Shown here in pieces: positions 6,557-14,222 of a DNA stretch of 16,088 bases. The notes below the pieces were generated by a model. That model saw only the letters and a program-made list of their open reading frames with translations, was not told the origin of the DNA and did no database searches. The translations under genes were made by a program, and so were the position numbers. Within the stretch, counting starts at the first letter, position 1. Each line of letters begins with the position of its first letter. The stretch is from Firmicutes bacterium UBA5496 (GTDB lineage Bacteria > Bacillota > Proteinivoracia > UBA4975): NCBI GenBank assembly GCA_002427015.1, contig DIPE01000079.1, positions 1 to 16,088 of the forward strand, read 5' to 3'.

Positions 6557-7552
6557 ATTGGTAGATATTGGCCGCAGCACCGGCTCTGTCAAAATCCGGC
6601 CGTCGGGCAAGGTAATATTCTGCCCGTCGATAGTCAACTTGACCCCGCTTATGTTTGGCAGTTCCGTCAGTGTCAGCACAATTGCCGCCACTGCCACATC
6701 CAGCTTTTCTGCCCCTGCAAGGTCAGCGCTAAAATCCACAACAGCCGTATTCCCCTCCATGGACAGGCGCTGCACCCTGACAGTGGCCGGAATGACTCCC
6801 TTAAGGCCGGTTTCACCGGCTGCCGGGCCGCCAACCAGCTGTTCCAGGGCAGCAGAACCCAGCTCAGCCGCAGAAGCCACCGGCCGGGTCACCGGCACCA
6901 AAAACAGGCCGCCGGCCAAGCTGTCCATGCCTAAATATATAGTTACTGCAACTCCGGTTCCCTTGGCAGACACCCTGGAATTTACTCCCCGTTCCCGGGT
7001 GAGCACGGCATCCACCGGGGTACCATGGCTCATCTTGGTCAGGGCATACCCATTTACCCACAAGGTGACCCTGTCGATATTCTCAAATTCTGTAAGAGTA
7101 TAAGTCAATGCATCAAGGAGCAGGCGCTCATGGACCTGGTCAGCAGTCTCAAGCAATTGCGGGCTGAAGTCCACTACTGCCAGGCCATCCTTCACTGTCA
7201 TCCCTAAAATGGATGTCCCTGCAGGCAGCATCGCCTTAAGGCCTTTAGTAGTCAAATACTGATGGGCTGGCCCTCCCTCCACCAAATGACGGATGACGGC
7301 CTTGGCTATTCCCTCTTCCCAGGGTATGTCGAAACTCACCGGCAGGATATAGTTGCCCTGGGTATCCGCCACATACAAAACGCTCTTGCGCGCCTTGGCA
7401 GCGCTGCCTTCATCCGGTCCGGGCTCATCGGTATAACCATCATCCCCCGAGGGTTCCGGGTCTTTATCCGGGAAAATCCAGTCTATCAGCCCGCAGCCGC
7501 TACCCAGCGCCGCCAAAGTCAAGATTAAAACCACGCACAGGATTTTGCGCAC
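6542..7552 (-). CDS. GerMN-domain lipoprotein (GerM-like, sporulation/germination)
   Basis: Predicted envelope lipoprotein of 336 residues from a GTG at 7552, preceded by GGGGGAGG with 8-base spacing; the ATG 6 codons earlier lies just before that site and is not used in my reading. A short basic start, a hydrophobic core and a slightly atypical lipobox ending in Cys 20 form the signal peptide, followed by an acidic Pro/Gly linker. Two GerMN repeats follow at about 57-169 and 202-312. Each has the VxVDFS signature (LAVVDFSPQL and TAVVDFSADL) and a Leu-rich helix before a WVNG/TIDG ending. In Bacillus, GerM acts in spore formation and germination. Synteny with racE and rph supports the assignment, although it now sits between two catabolic blocks. 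Confidence 0.85.
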   Translation of the reverse strand: MRKILCVVLILTLAALGSGCGLIDWIFPDKDPEPSGDDGYTDEPGPDEGSAAKARKSVLYVADTQGNYILPVSFDIPWEEGIAKAVIRHLVEGGPAHQYLTTKGLKAMLPAGTSILGMTVKDGLAVVDFSPQLLETADQVHERLLLDALTYTLTEFENIDRVTLWVNGYALTKMSHGTPVDAVLTRERGVNSRVSAKGTGVAVTIYLGMDSLAGGLFLVPVTRPVASAAELGSAALEQLVGGPAAGETGLKGVIPATVRVQRLSMEGNTAVVDFSADLAGAEKLDVAVAAIVLTLTELPNISGVKLTIDGQNITLPDGRILTEPVLRPISTNPLAF

Positions 7553-7612
7553 CTGATCTTCCTCCCCCATTTTTTTTATATATATGCTTCCGGGAGAGGA
7601 ATATATTATCGC

Positions 7613-8854
7613 TTATTTACGGGACTGAATTATCGCCAAGGTTCTGTACATTTCATTGTACACCAGCATCAGTCCTTCATCAACGCCCATTCCGGGTTTT
7701 GCCAAAATCTGATCGGGACCGGTAGCCAGGGCAATATTGACGCAGACCCGGCAGGACTGATCAGTCTCATTGCAGGTGCCCCCCAGATAAGAGCCCAGGC
7801 CGGCAGTCTTGCAGTAGCCAACTGCCTCTACCAGGTTCTCCACACCGCCTAAATCAGGAGTCTTGATCTGGAGCATATGACCGGCCTTATGATCGGCAAA
7901 TTCCTTGATGTCCTCAAGGGTGTTGCACCATTCGTCAGCCACTATTTCCACATCACTGCCCATGGCTTCAACCTTTTGCCGCAGCTCCGCCAGGGCTTCG
8001 ATCTGCAGATCCCGGCCTTCCATATCCACCGGGCCTTCAATGCGCAGGTGCAGGGGGCTGGCTATTTCCGCCGCCCGGGCCAAGTATTCCGCAACCCGCT
8101 CCATGTCGTTGGCAAAGGCCAAGCCTAAGTTGCCGTATACGTCTATATGGAGCACGGGCTTGTAGTCCGACGCCCCAATTTTGCTTACCCGCTGGCGCAG
8201 CCAGCAAATATATTCCCCAAGCTTTTCCCCTTCCCGGCCCAATTTGTCCCGGACATTGTTGATGAGGCCATGGGGGATGACATCGGCATTTTTCAAAATC
8301 ATCTTATCTGCATTGTCATAGCGGGCATCCCCGGACTGGCAGAATATAGGCACAGGCTTATAATCTGGAGTCAAGCCAAACTCCCGGACGATAGTTTCCG
8401 CCATAGTTTCCCGCCGCGCAGCTGCGGCAGCTGCCAGCACCGCCTGGCTGATGCCGTAGTAGAGGGCCTGGTGTCTGGGAAACCCAGCTTGAGCGCACCA
8501 GGCATAGAAGTCAGCCATGGTTTGGCGAAAGCCAGTGAGTTCCCGGCCCAGGAAAAACTCTCTCAGCATGGGGGTGACTTTCTCGGCATAGGTTCCCGCC
8601 ACAAACAGGGGATCTCTCCCTCCGGCTCCAGAATACTGAACGGCGGCGCAGTCCCCATGCACCCACAGTCCGTCCGCCAGCTCCAGCATGATGGCAAGGC
8701 TTTCTCCCCGCTGGCGAATTGCTTTAAAGCCCGGAGTAACTGCCGCTCCCCTATAGGTAAAGCCGTCACTTTCGGCGCCGGCCTTAATGGCCCGCTGGTC
8801 GTCAAAGAAGAATCCTGTTAATCCTGGCACTGTTAATATGTCTTTTATTTTCAT
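7613..8854 (-). CDS. mal: Methylaspartate ammonia-lyase (3-methylaspartase)
   Basis: Enolase-superfamily enzyme that eliminates ammonia from (2S,3S)-3-methylaspartate to give mesaconate, the second step of the methylaspartate route of glutamate fermentation. The 413-residue length equals that of the Clostridium tetanomorphum enzyme. Metal ligands fall at the expected numbers: D238 (HIDVYG), E273 (RIEGP) and D307 (VADEW). K331 (QIKTPDLGG) is the catalytic lysine, and H195 (VIPHGLIN) corresponds to H194 of that enzyme. The ATG overlaps the glmE stop by 4 bases. A GGGGGC ribosome site lies just upstream. It is followed after 60 bases by gerM. Confidence 0.97.
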   Translation of the reverse strand: MKIKDILTVPGLTGFFFDDQRAIKAGAESDGFTYRGAAVTPGFKAIRQRGESLAIMLELADGLWVHGDCAAVQYSGAGGRDPLFVAGTYAEKVTPMLREFFLGRELTGFRQTMADFYAWCAQAGFPRHQALYYGISQAVLAAAAAARRETMAETIVREFGLTPDYKPVPIFCQSGDARYDNADKMILKNADVIPHGLINNVRDKLGREGEKLGEYICWLRQRVSKIGASDYKPVLHIDVYGNLGLAFANDMERVAEYLARAAEIASPLHLRIEGPVDMEGRDLQIEALAELRQKVEAMGSDVEIVADEWCNTLEDIKEFADHKAGHMLQIKTPDLGGVENLVEAVGYCKTAGLGSYLGGTCNETDQSCRVCVNIALATGPDQILAKPGMGVDEGLMLVYNEMYRTLAIIQSRK

Positions 8855-10308
8855 TTTCTTGCCCCCTGAGGTCTGCCTACAAGCATACCCTTTCCGATTG
8901 CGTAAATATCGTCGATGACCATTTGAAAACTGGGCTGACGCCCTTCCTGGCGGCCACGCTCCTCTAATTTCTGGCGATGATATTCCCTGATCTCTTCGGT
9001 GAAAGGCAGGTTGCCGGCGTCCAGCAAGCGCACCGCCCCTTGGCTGTCCCTAGCAGGCAGCAGCCGTCCCGCGTTATAGCGGCTGGGGGCAAAGGGCACA
9101 TCCAGGACCCCTGCGGCAAAGGCCCGCACTGTTCCCACAGCCCAGTCCCCTTCGCCCATGGTGCGGACAGTATCCAGCAGGCAGCGGGTTTCAGCCAGGA
9201 TAATCTGCTTTTCCGCCTCAACTTCCGGAGTGATGGGCACAGGCTGGCCCCAGAGCATATTGATGATTTGCTTGGTAGCCATGATGCCCTGGCCGTTGGC
9301 TTCTTTAGTGGGAATGCCATAGGCCTCATGGGGTGTCTTGGTAATGATCTTTGTCGCTCCCGACAGGGCAGCCACAGCGGCTCCCAGGCCAATGACGCCA
9401 AAAGATTTAGCCTCATCTTGGGGGAATCCCCCCATCCACTGATGGAACACTGTGGAAATCTGCACCTGGTAGCCGTCCTTTTCCAGATACTCCTGGGACA
9501 GTTCCTTGAGGGTGAGGATGGCGGCAATGTCCTGAGCAAAGTTGCCGCACTGGCCGTAACCCAAAGTGAGGAACTTAACGCCCTGTTCGGCAGCCAGCAG
9601 GCCCTCCAGGATGGCCACTGCATGGGAGACTGCAGGCGGCACCAGGGTGCCCGTCAGGGGCCCGAAAGGCTCCCGGTTTATCTCCACTCCCTGTTCATAA
9701 TACCAGCCCACCAGACGGTCCACGTACTGCCAATATTTAATGGTGGCTTCCAGGGACACATCCTTGGCATAGGGAATATTGTAGGAGATGCCGCCGCCCT
9801 CGAAATCTGTATACCCTCCGGCCAGGGAAATCTCCGCAAGCAGCCGGGCATCGGGGGTGCCGTGCCTAAGCTGGGCAGGAACGGATACAGATTCGATAAT
9901 CTTGCGGCAGGCCCCCACCCCGTGGTTGACTGCCGGAAAGCCGTTGAGCATTGAGCGGCCGGTGGCCATGCTCTCTTCAATGCCCTTCTGGGCTTCCTCG
10001 TATTTATTCAGGCGGGTATAGCTGTCGATGGTGGTGGGCAGACAGTCTGCGCCGGAATCTTCCAAGTAACGCAAAAGCTCAATATGGTTTTCTATAAGGG
10101 GCACGCCGGCCCGGGGCTGCACCAGCGTCCGCTTCTGCCTAATAGCAGCAGCCAGGACACTGGATAATCTCTTTGTCTCCGGCATGGCCTTGTGATACTT
10201 TACAGCATTTTCTAAATCTACTTCTTTGCCTGTGGGCCAGGTTTGCAGGACCTTTTCCCGCATGGCAAACAGTTCATCAGTTGTCCAGCGTTTGTTTGCA
10301 ACGTCCAT
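8851..10308 (-). CDS. glmE: Glutamate mutase (methylaspartate mutase) epsilon subunit
   Basis: Large TIM-barrel subunit that binds L-glutamate and, with adenosylcobalamin held by GlmS, rearranges it to 3-methylaspartate. The 485-residue length is normal. The substrate-binding arginine claw is visible as R66 (VQPRAGVP), R99 (SYTRLNKYEEA) and R148 (QLRHGTPDAR). The amino-group ligand E170 (DFEGGGISYN) and Y176 and Y180 follow. From R99 on, these run one residue behind the Clostridium cochlearium numbering (R66, R100, R149, E171, Y177, Y181). AGGAGG precedes the ATG by 6-7 bases. It starts 11 bases after glmL and overlaps mal by 4 bases. Confidence 0.97.
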   Translation of the reverse strand: MDVANKRWTTDELFAMREKVLQTWPTGKEVDLENAVKYHKAMPETKRLSSVLAAAIRQKRTLVQPRAGVPLIENHIELLRYLEDSGADCLPTTIDSYTRLNKYEEAQKGIEESMATGRSMLNGFPAVNHGVGACRKIIESVSVPAQLRHGTPDARLLAEISLAGGYTDFEGGGISYNIPYAKDVSLEATIKYWQYVDRLVGWYYEQGVEINREPFGPLTGTLVPPAVSHAVAILEGLLAAEQGVKFLTLGYGQCGNFAQDIAAILTLKELSQEYLEKDGYQVQISTVFHQWMGGFPQDEAKSFGVIGLGAAVAALSGATKIITKTPHEAYGIPTKEANGQGIMATKQIINMLWGQPVPITPEVEAEKQIILAETRCLLDTVRTMGEGDWAVGTVRAFAAGVLDVPFAPSRYNAGRLLPARDSQGAVRLLDAGNLPFTEEIREYHRQKLEERGRQEGRQPSFQMVIDDIYAIGKGMLVGRPQGARK

Positions 10309-10319
10309 TTCCGTCCTCC

Positions 10320-11651
10320 TTACAAGGTAGCAAGGCTGTCAGCCAGCATTCTGCTCGCCAGTCTTGGCTGGTCGCCTGCCAGCAGCCCTGCAGCAGCCAT
10401 TATATATTTGCTATCCAGCATCAGTCTTGGATTTTCCGGCAGCAGCCCCTCATTGCCCATTGCCAGTATGCCCCTGGGCTCAGGGCTGTTGACCATAACG
10501 CCGCCAATGCCAATCACTGTCTTTATAGCCCGCAGATCCTTGCCGGTGAGCACATCCACAGCGCCGGTGGGAGAATAGATCCGCTCCACCGTGCCGGCGT
10601 GACGCAACAGCGAAATCCTCACGGCAGCCCGGGCTAAATTCATCTCCAGCCCCTCCAGGCCGGGGCTGACCAGGCGGCCGGGACTGGCCAGGATTTTTTC
10701 CAGCTCCTGCCGCCACTGTTCTTCCTGGGGGGCCTGGGCCAGGATATTTTCCAGACCCGCCTGCTCCACCAGGCTGGACAGGCTGTAGCGCATGCCTATA
10801 TCCGCCTCCACTGTGCGCATATCCCAGGGAGGCTCAAGGCCCTTGCGCATCATGCCCGTTGGCACTTCTACGCCGCCATAGCTATAGACATCAGTAGTTG
10901 CCCCGCCAACATCCACCATCAGCAGCTGGCCAATTTCCTGAGCCAGCAGCTTGCCTGCAGCAAGAACGGCAGCAGGCGTAGGAATCAGGGGAGCGGCCAG
11001 GCTGCGGCTGAGAGTTTCCATGCCTTTGGCCCTGACAATGTGGCGCAAGAATAAGTTCCGGATGGATCCCCTAGCTGGTTCAATGTCCAGTTTATTCAGT
11101 TCCGGCATGACATTGCCGGTGATTTCCACGCTGAATCCTGCTGCTTCCAAAATTTCCGCCGCCTCGTGGACGGCATTTCTGCTCCCCGCCAGCACCACCG
11201 GCAGGGGCTTTACTTTTGCCGCCAAGGCCTGGGCATTTTCCAGAAGAAACCTAGTGTTGCCCCCATCAGTTCCCCCCGCCAGCAGGAGGATATCGGGGCG
11301 GAGACTTTCGATCTCCTTGATATCATCGCGATTTAGATTATAGCCGTAGACCCGCAGCACCTTGGCCCCGGCCCCCAGCACAGCCAGCTTAGCTGCCTGG
11401 CCCGTAAGCTCCGGCACCAGCCCGCAGGCAATCATCGCCAAGCCGCCGGCGGCGCTGCTGCAAGCATATATTTTATCTTCCTTCTTACCCGCCTGGGTTC
11501 GGACCTCCGACAGAGCGGCGTTAAATCCCTGCATTATGTCTGTACTTACCGTGGTCGGCGCTGAAGCCCGGGCAACCACGCTGCCTGTGTCATCCACAGC
11601 TGTAAGCTTGGTCCAGGTGCTGCCAACATCAGCCAGCAAATACAGTGCCAA
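10320..11651 (-). CDS. glmL: GlmL/MutL, glutamate mutase accessory (reactivating) protein
   Basis: Actin/Hsp70-fold ATPase thought to repair glutamate mutase by exchanging damaged cobalamin, by analogy with diol dehydratase reactivases. The 443 residues show a phosphate-1 loop (LLADVGSTWTKLTAVD, 5-20), LLLAGGTDGGNT at 122-133, the phosphate-2 loop VDVGGATTDVYS near 246-257, and IGIGGVM toward the C-terminus. Its place between the two mutase subunit genes is typical. The start is a TTG immediately after the glmS TGA, with GGGAG 8 bases upstream inside glmS, so expression probably depends on coupling to glmS. Confidence 0.95.
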   Translation of the reverse strand: MALYLLADVGSTWTKLTAVDDTGSVVARASAPTTVSTDIMQGFNAALSEVRTQAGKKEDKIYACSSAAGGLAMIACGLVPELTGQAAKLAVLGAGAKVLRVYGYNLNRDDIKEIESLRPDILLLAGGTDGGNTRFLLENAQALAAKVKPLPVVLAGSRNAVHEAAEILEAAGFSVEITGNVMPELNKLDIEPARGSIRNLFLRHIVRAKGMETLSRSLAAPLIPTPAAVLAAGKLLAQEIGQLLMVDVGGATTDVYSYGGVEVPTGMMRKGLEPPWDMRTVEADIGMRYSLSSLVEQAGLENILAQAPQEEQWRQELEKILASPGRLVSPGLEGLEMNLARAAVRISLLRHAGTVERIYSPTGAVDVLTGKDLRAIKTVIGIGGVMVNSPEPRGILAMGNEGLLPENPRLMLDSKYIMAAAGLLAGDQPRLASRMLADSLATL

Positions 11652-12059
11652 TCAGCTCACTCCCAAATCCTGCTTGAGCAGGGCAATGGCCTCATCGGGC
11701 ATGGTCCCCGGGGGGAAGACCCTGTCAAAACCCATGGCGAGAAACTTGTCCCTCACGGGCTCCCATTTTTGCTTGCCTACTACCAGGTTTCCCCCCACAT
11801 AAAGGAGGATATCGCCGATGCCCGCTTCAATGCACATTTCCCTTAAGCCCCGGCAGTCGATTTCACCGTGGCCGTACAGGGAAGAAACCAGGATAGCCCC
11901 GGCATCTGTTTCTATGGCAGCTTGCACAAACTCTTTTTGGGTGGTAAGCACACCCAGGTTGATTACCTTAAATCCCGCCTCGGTAAAGGCATATTCCAGA
12001 ATTCTGTTCCCAATGGCATGGACGTCAGAGCCGATTACTCCCAATACTATTGTGGCCAA
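11652..12059 (-). CDS. glmS: Glutamate mutase sigma subunit, cobalamin-binding
   Basis: Small Rossmann-like subunit that carries adenosylcobalamin base-off, with a histidine coordinating cobalt. The signature D12-x-H14-x-x-G17 (SDVHAIG) is present, followed by SSLYGHGE around 58-66 and YVGGNLVVGK near 87-96, the usual cobalamin-binding loops. The 135-residue length is normal for this subunit. The start codon is TTG, with AAGGAG 8 bases upstream. It begins 15 bases after the murI stop, so it is very likely cotranscribed with glutamate racemase. No cobalamin riboswitch fits in that gap. Confidence 0.96.
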   Translation of the reverse strand: MATIVLGVIGSDVHAIGNRILEYAFTEAGFKVINLGVLTTQKEFVQAAIETDAGAILVSSLYGHGEIDCRGLREMCIEAGIGDILLYVGGNLVVGKQKWEPVRDKFLAMGFDRVFPPGTMPDEAIALLKQDLGVS

Positions 12060-12074
12060 TTTTGTGTCTCCTTC

Positions 12075-12875
12075 CTAGAACAATACTCTGTATGCTTTAA
12101 TGTCATACCCCAGCAGACGCCCGCCGATTTGCTCAAAATTACTGGGCTCTCCACTGACGAAGAACCGCTGCCAGCCCCCTTTCTCTGCATTGAGCAATCC
12201 TTTTTTCTGCAAAGTCTCTCTTGCCGCCAGGGCAGTATATTGAGCAGAATTGACCAAGGCCACCTGTGCCCCCATGACCGTCGCCAGCACATGTTCCATA
12301 AGGGGATAGTGAGTACAACCCAGGATTAAGGTGTCAATTCCTTTTTGACCCAGGGGCTCCAGGTAGCTCTGGGCAATTTTGTATGCCTCTGGTGTATCAA
12401 TGAGCTGGTTCTCCACCAAGAGCACCAAGAGAGGGCAGGCCTTATCAAAGACTTGCGCCCCCTTATCCATTGCCAGGATGGCATTGGGATAAGCCTTGCT
12501 GGCGATGGTGGCTTCAGTGCCAATGACGCCAATGCGCCGAGTCCGGCTCTTGTCCAGAGCCGCCTGGGCGCCGGGCTCCAGCACCCCCAGCACCGGAAAA
12601 GAAAACCTGTCCTGGTAATGGCTGAGTCCCACTGCTGTAGCAGTGTTGCAGGCCACAATCATCAGCTTAATATCCTGAGTAGAAGCTAAAAATTCGATTA
12701 TTTCTGTAGCGTAAATGCGAACCTCTTCCGGCTTCTTGGGACCATAGGGCATGCGGGCGGTATCGCCGAAATACACGATATTCTCCCCGGGCAGCAGCCG
12801 GTTGAGCTCCCGGACCAGGGTCAGCCCCCCCACTCCGGAATCAAGCAGGCCAATGGCTTTTTTCCTCTCTTCCAT
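12075..12875 (-). CDS. murI: Glutamate racemase
   Basis: Cofactor-independent racemase interconverting L- and D-glutamate, chiefly for peptidoglycan. In the 266-residue form chosen here, the catalytic pair is C76 (ACNTAT) and C187 (GCTHYPL), with DSGVGG at 12-17, YFGDTARMPYG at 35-45 and IGTEATI at 118-124. I start at the ATG at 12875 because GGGAGGT lies about 7 bases upstream and the family begins close to the DSGVGG motif. The frame is open to 12920, but those 15 extra residues have no good ribosome site. Direct linkage to glmS is unusual; the link to gerM and rph farther on resembles racE of Bacillus subtilis. Confidence 0.95.
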   Translation of the reverse strand: MEERKKAIGLLDSGVGGLTLVRELNRLLPGENIVYFGDTARMPYGPKKPEEVRIYATEIIEFLASTQDIKLMIVACNTATAVGLSHYQDRFSFPVLGVLEPGAQAALDKSRTRRIGVIGTEATIASKAYPNAILAMDKGAQVFDKACPLLVLLVENQLIDTPEAYKIAQSYLEPLGQKGIDTLILGCTHYPLMEHVLATVMGAQVALVNSAQYTALAARETLQKKGLLNAEKGGWQRFFVSGEPSNFEQIGGRLLGYDIKAYRVLF

Positions 12876-12927
12876 ATGTATGACCTCCCTAACCATAATT
12901 GGACCTATGGACAGTACCAATATAGCA

Positions 12928-12965
12928 CAATTATCTTCTTTATACTATAGGATTCTCCAGCTGTG
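12928..12965 (-). promoter_or_regulatory. Possible promoter upstream of murI
   Basis: The 172 bases between the UPF0316 hairpin and murI hold no gene. On the minus strand TTACAC is followed after 18 bases by TATAAA, with another TATATT close by, in an AT-rich tract about 65 bases before the murI start. The -35 box is poor and several -10-like hexamers compete. The position, after a terminator and before a long operon, is the best support. Confidence 0.35.
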
Positions 12966-13047
12966 TAAGATAAATTTATGCGCCTGTAACCCCTTGGAAA
13001 CAATACTCATTTTGCAGCTGTAAAGCGGGAACGGGTTGTGTAAACAG

Positions 13048-13078
13048 CAAATAACACAGGCGCTGCCTGTGTTATTTG
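13048..13078 (-). terminator. Perfect 14-bp hairpin over the UPF0316 stop codon
   Basis: Positions 13048-13061 and 13065-13078 are exact inverted complements around a 3-base loop (stem CAAATAACACAGGC). The stop codon of the membrane-protein gene lies within the stem. The base of the stem is AT-rich, and on the minus strand it is followed by a short CTGTTTAC tract rather than a long T-run. It could terminate the upstream unit before the murI operon, or act in either direction. Confidence 0.65.
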
Positions 13079-13596
13079 GATTTATTGCGCTGATAATACC
13101 CGCCCATGGTCTTGCGGGCATCCATTACAATGGTAAAAGAATGACCATCATGTTCGTTGACCAGGTCCATCAGCTTGGGCATCAGTTTGCGTTCCATGAT
13201 AACGGTCAAAATGTCCTTGGGGCCGTCTTTGCCCCAGCCTTCGGCGACAGTGACCCCAAAGCCGTTTTCCCGCAGCAGATTGATCAGGCTGTCGCTGTTT
13301 GCCTCCACTACCACTTCCGCCCCAACATAGCCCAAGGCCATTCTCTCTTCCAAGGCAATGCCCAGGATATTGCCGATGGCAAAGCCAAGAGCGTATACCA
13401 GCAGGTATTCCCAGCGGTCCAGTTGGTTGACAACTCGGCCCAGGGCAAGCACATAGATAATTACTTCAAAAAAGCCAATAAACGCTGAAGGCAACCGCCG
13501 TCCCTTGACCAGCATAAGCATCCGCAGCGTCCCCAAGGATACGTCCGCCACTCTTGCAAAGAAAATAAAGATTCCGGTTAAGATTATATCTCTCAC
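13072..13596 (-). CDS. UPF0316 family membrane protein (DUF5698 plus DUF2179)
   Basis: Integral membrane protein of 174 residues with about three N-terminal transmembrane helices (roughly 3-21, 37-56 and 62-82) and a cytosolic C-terminal domain at about 90-170. That domain resembles DUF2179, a small alpha/beta sensory-type fold also found at the end of YitT-like proteins. It is related to YebE-type UPF0316 proteins of Bacillus, whose function is unknown. The start is a GTG with GGGAGGA 6 bases upstream. It lies alone between two hairpins, downstream of the MarR gene, with its own possible promoter and palindrome. No transported substrate or ligand can be inferred. Confidence 0.85.
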   Translation of the reverse strand: MRDIILTGIFIFFARVADVSLGTLRMLMLVKGRRLPSAFIGFFEVIIYVLALGRVVNQLDRWEYLLVYALGFAIGNILGIALEERMALGYVGAEVVVEANSDSLINLLRENGFGVTVAEGWGKDGPKDILTVIMERKLMPKLMDLVNEHDGHSFTIVMDARKTMGGYYQRNKSK

Positions 13597-13629
13597 TCTG
13601 ATTCCTCCCTCAAAGAAAGTTCCTCTCTT

Positions 13630-13678
13630 ATTGTATTCAGCTTTTGCGTTCTTTACCAGACTAAGATAAATGTCTTAG
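13630..13678 (-). promoter_or_regulatory. Palindromic candidate operator and possible promoter upstream of the UPF0316 gene
   Basis: Positions 13661-13678 form a near-perfect 18-bp palindrome with outer arms CTAAGA and TCTTAG. Just inside on the minus strand, TGGTAA (13658-13653) is followed by a 17-base spacer and TACAAT (13635-13630), a possible promoter with a weak -35. A 10-base half, TAAGATAAAT, recurs upstream of murI at 12966-12975. An AT-rich palindrome beside a MarR gene is a natural candidate for its binding site, but this is inference. Confidence 0.4.
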
Positions 13679-13688
13679 CGCATAAATA

Positions 13689-13718
13689 ATCCGCAGCAGT
13701 TTTTCTGGGGCTGCGGAT
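13689..13718 (-). terminator. Hairpin after the MarR-family gene
   Basis: A perfect 9-bp inverted repeat (ATCCGCAGC at 13689-13697, complement at 13710-13718) encloses a 12-base loop and begins 12 bases after the MarR stop. On the minus strand it is followed by TTATTTAT, a modest T-rich tail. Location and stem strength fit a rho-independent terminator; the tail is weaker than usual. Confidence 0.6.
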
Positions 13719-13729
13719 GAATTTTGCCT

Positions 13730-14188
13730 TTAGTCCTGTTTTTTGCAAGCCGGCTTCATCAAGACATACAAAGATTCCAGTGAATTTTTCAAGGCCTCAA
13801 TTTCATCAGGGGACAGATGGCTCAGGATTTCATTGAGATAGCGCTTGCGGTTCTCCATTACTTCCCGAATCATCTGATGCCCTTTTTCCTGCATGTGCAG
13901 CCTGACAACCCGGCGATCGCTGCTGTCCCTCTCCCGCATAACCAGTCCGTCCCGTTCCATTCGGTCAATGAGATCAGTAGCTGTGCTGCTGGCAAGGAAC
14001 AATTTGTTGCCTAAATCGCCGATGGTCATATCCCCATTGTCTCTTAACACCAGCAAAGCGTTAAACTGGGGGATTGTGATGTCAAATTCGTTAAGTATTT
14101 CCCTGCCCCGGCACTTGATGACGAAACTGACCCGCCGAATTAACTTGTCTATCTCTGCCACGTAGGGATCATAAGTGACTGTATCCAC
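13730..14188 (-). CDS. MarR-family transcriptional regulator
   Basis: Dimeric winged-helix regulator of 152 residues. Helices of the DNA-binding domain span about 38-100. ITIPQFNALLVL leads in, MTIGDLGNKL and SSTATDLIDRMERDGL (67-82) form the helix-turn-helix, and RERDSSDRRVVRLHMQEKG is the typical MarR wing with its DRR signature. No redox cysteine pair is placed as in OhrR-type members, so the ligand is unknown. The GTG start has GGAGGT 5 bases upstream. In Bacillus subtilis a MarR-like gene (ysmB, from memory) lies next to racE and gerM, which matches this neighbourhood. It may regulate itself or the palindrome-bearing gene downstream. Confidence 0.92.
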   Translation of the reverse strand: MDTVTYDPYVAEIDKLIRRVSFVIKCRGREILNEFDITIPQFNALLVLRDNGDMTIGDLGNKLFLASSTATDLIDRMERDGLVMRERDSSDRRVVRLHMQEKGHQMIREVMENRKRYLNEILSHLSPDEIEALKNSLESLYVLMKPACKKQD

Positions 14189-14222
14189 ACCGCACCTCCA
14201 GGAATTATTTCATTAAGCGAAA

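Noticed and set aside
6566..6592. TTGACA with a 17-base spacer and AATATC inside gerM, as a promoter for atuA
   Set aside because: The -10 matches only three of six consensus bases and transcription would run straight into the terminator at 6556-6528.
7571..7612. Imperfect palindrome between mal and gerM (TATATTCC...GGAA..ATATA) as a terminator
   Set aside because: On the minus strand it is followed by a run of A's, not T's, and the stem is interrupted. It may be incidental or part of a weak promoter.
8147..8821. 224-codon plus-strand frame opposite mal
   Set aside because: Shadow of mal, whose metal ligands and catalytic lysine are all in place on the other strand.
8977..9954. 325-codon open frame on the plus strand opposite glmE
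   Set aside because: It lies wholly antisense to a gene with conserved catalytic residues, has no recognisable domain and no ribosome site stands out. Such frames are expected in GC-rich antisense sequence.
12876..12920. Longer murI start at 12920
   Set aside because: The extra 15 residues lack a ribosome site, whereas a GGGAGGT lies at ideal spacing before the ATG at 12875.
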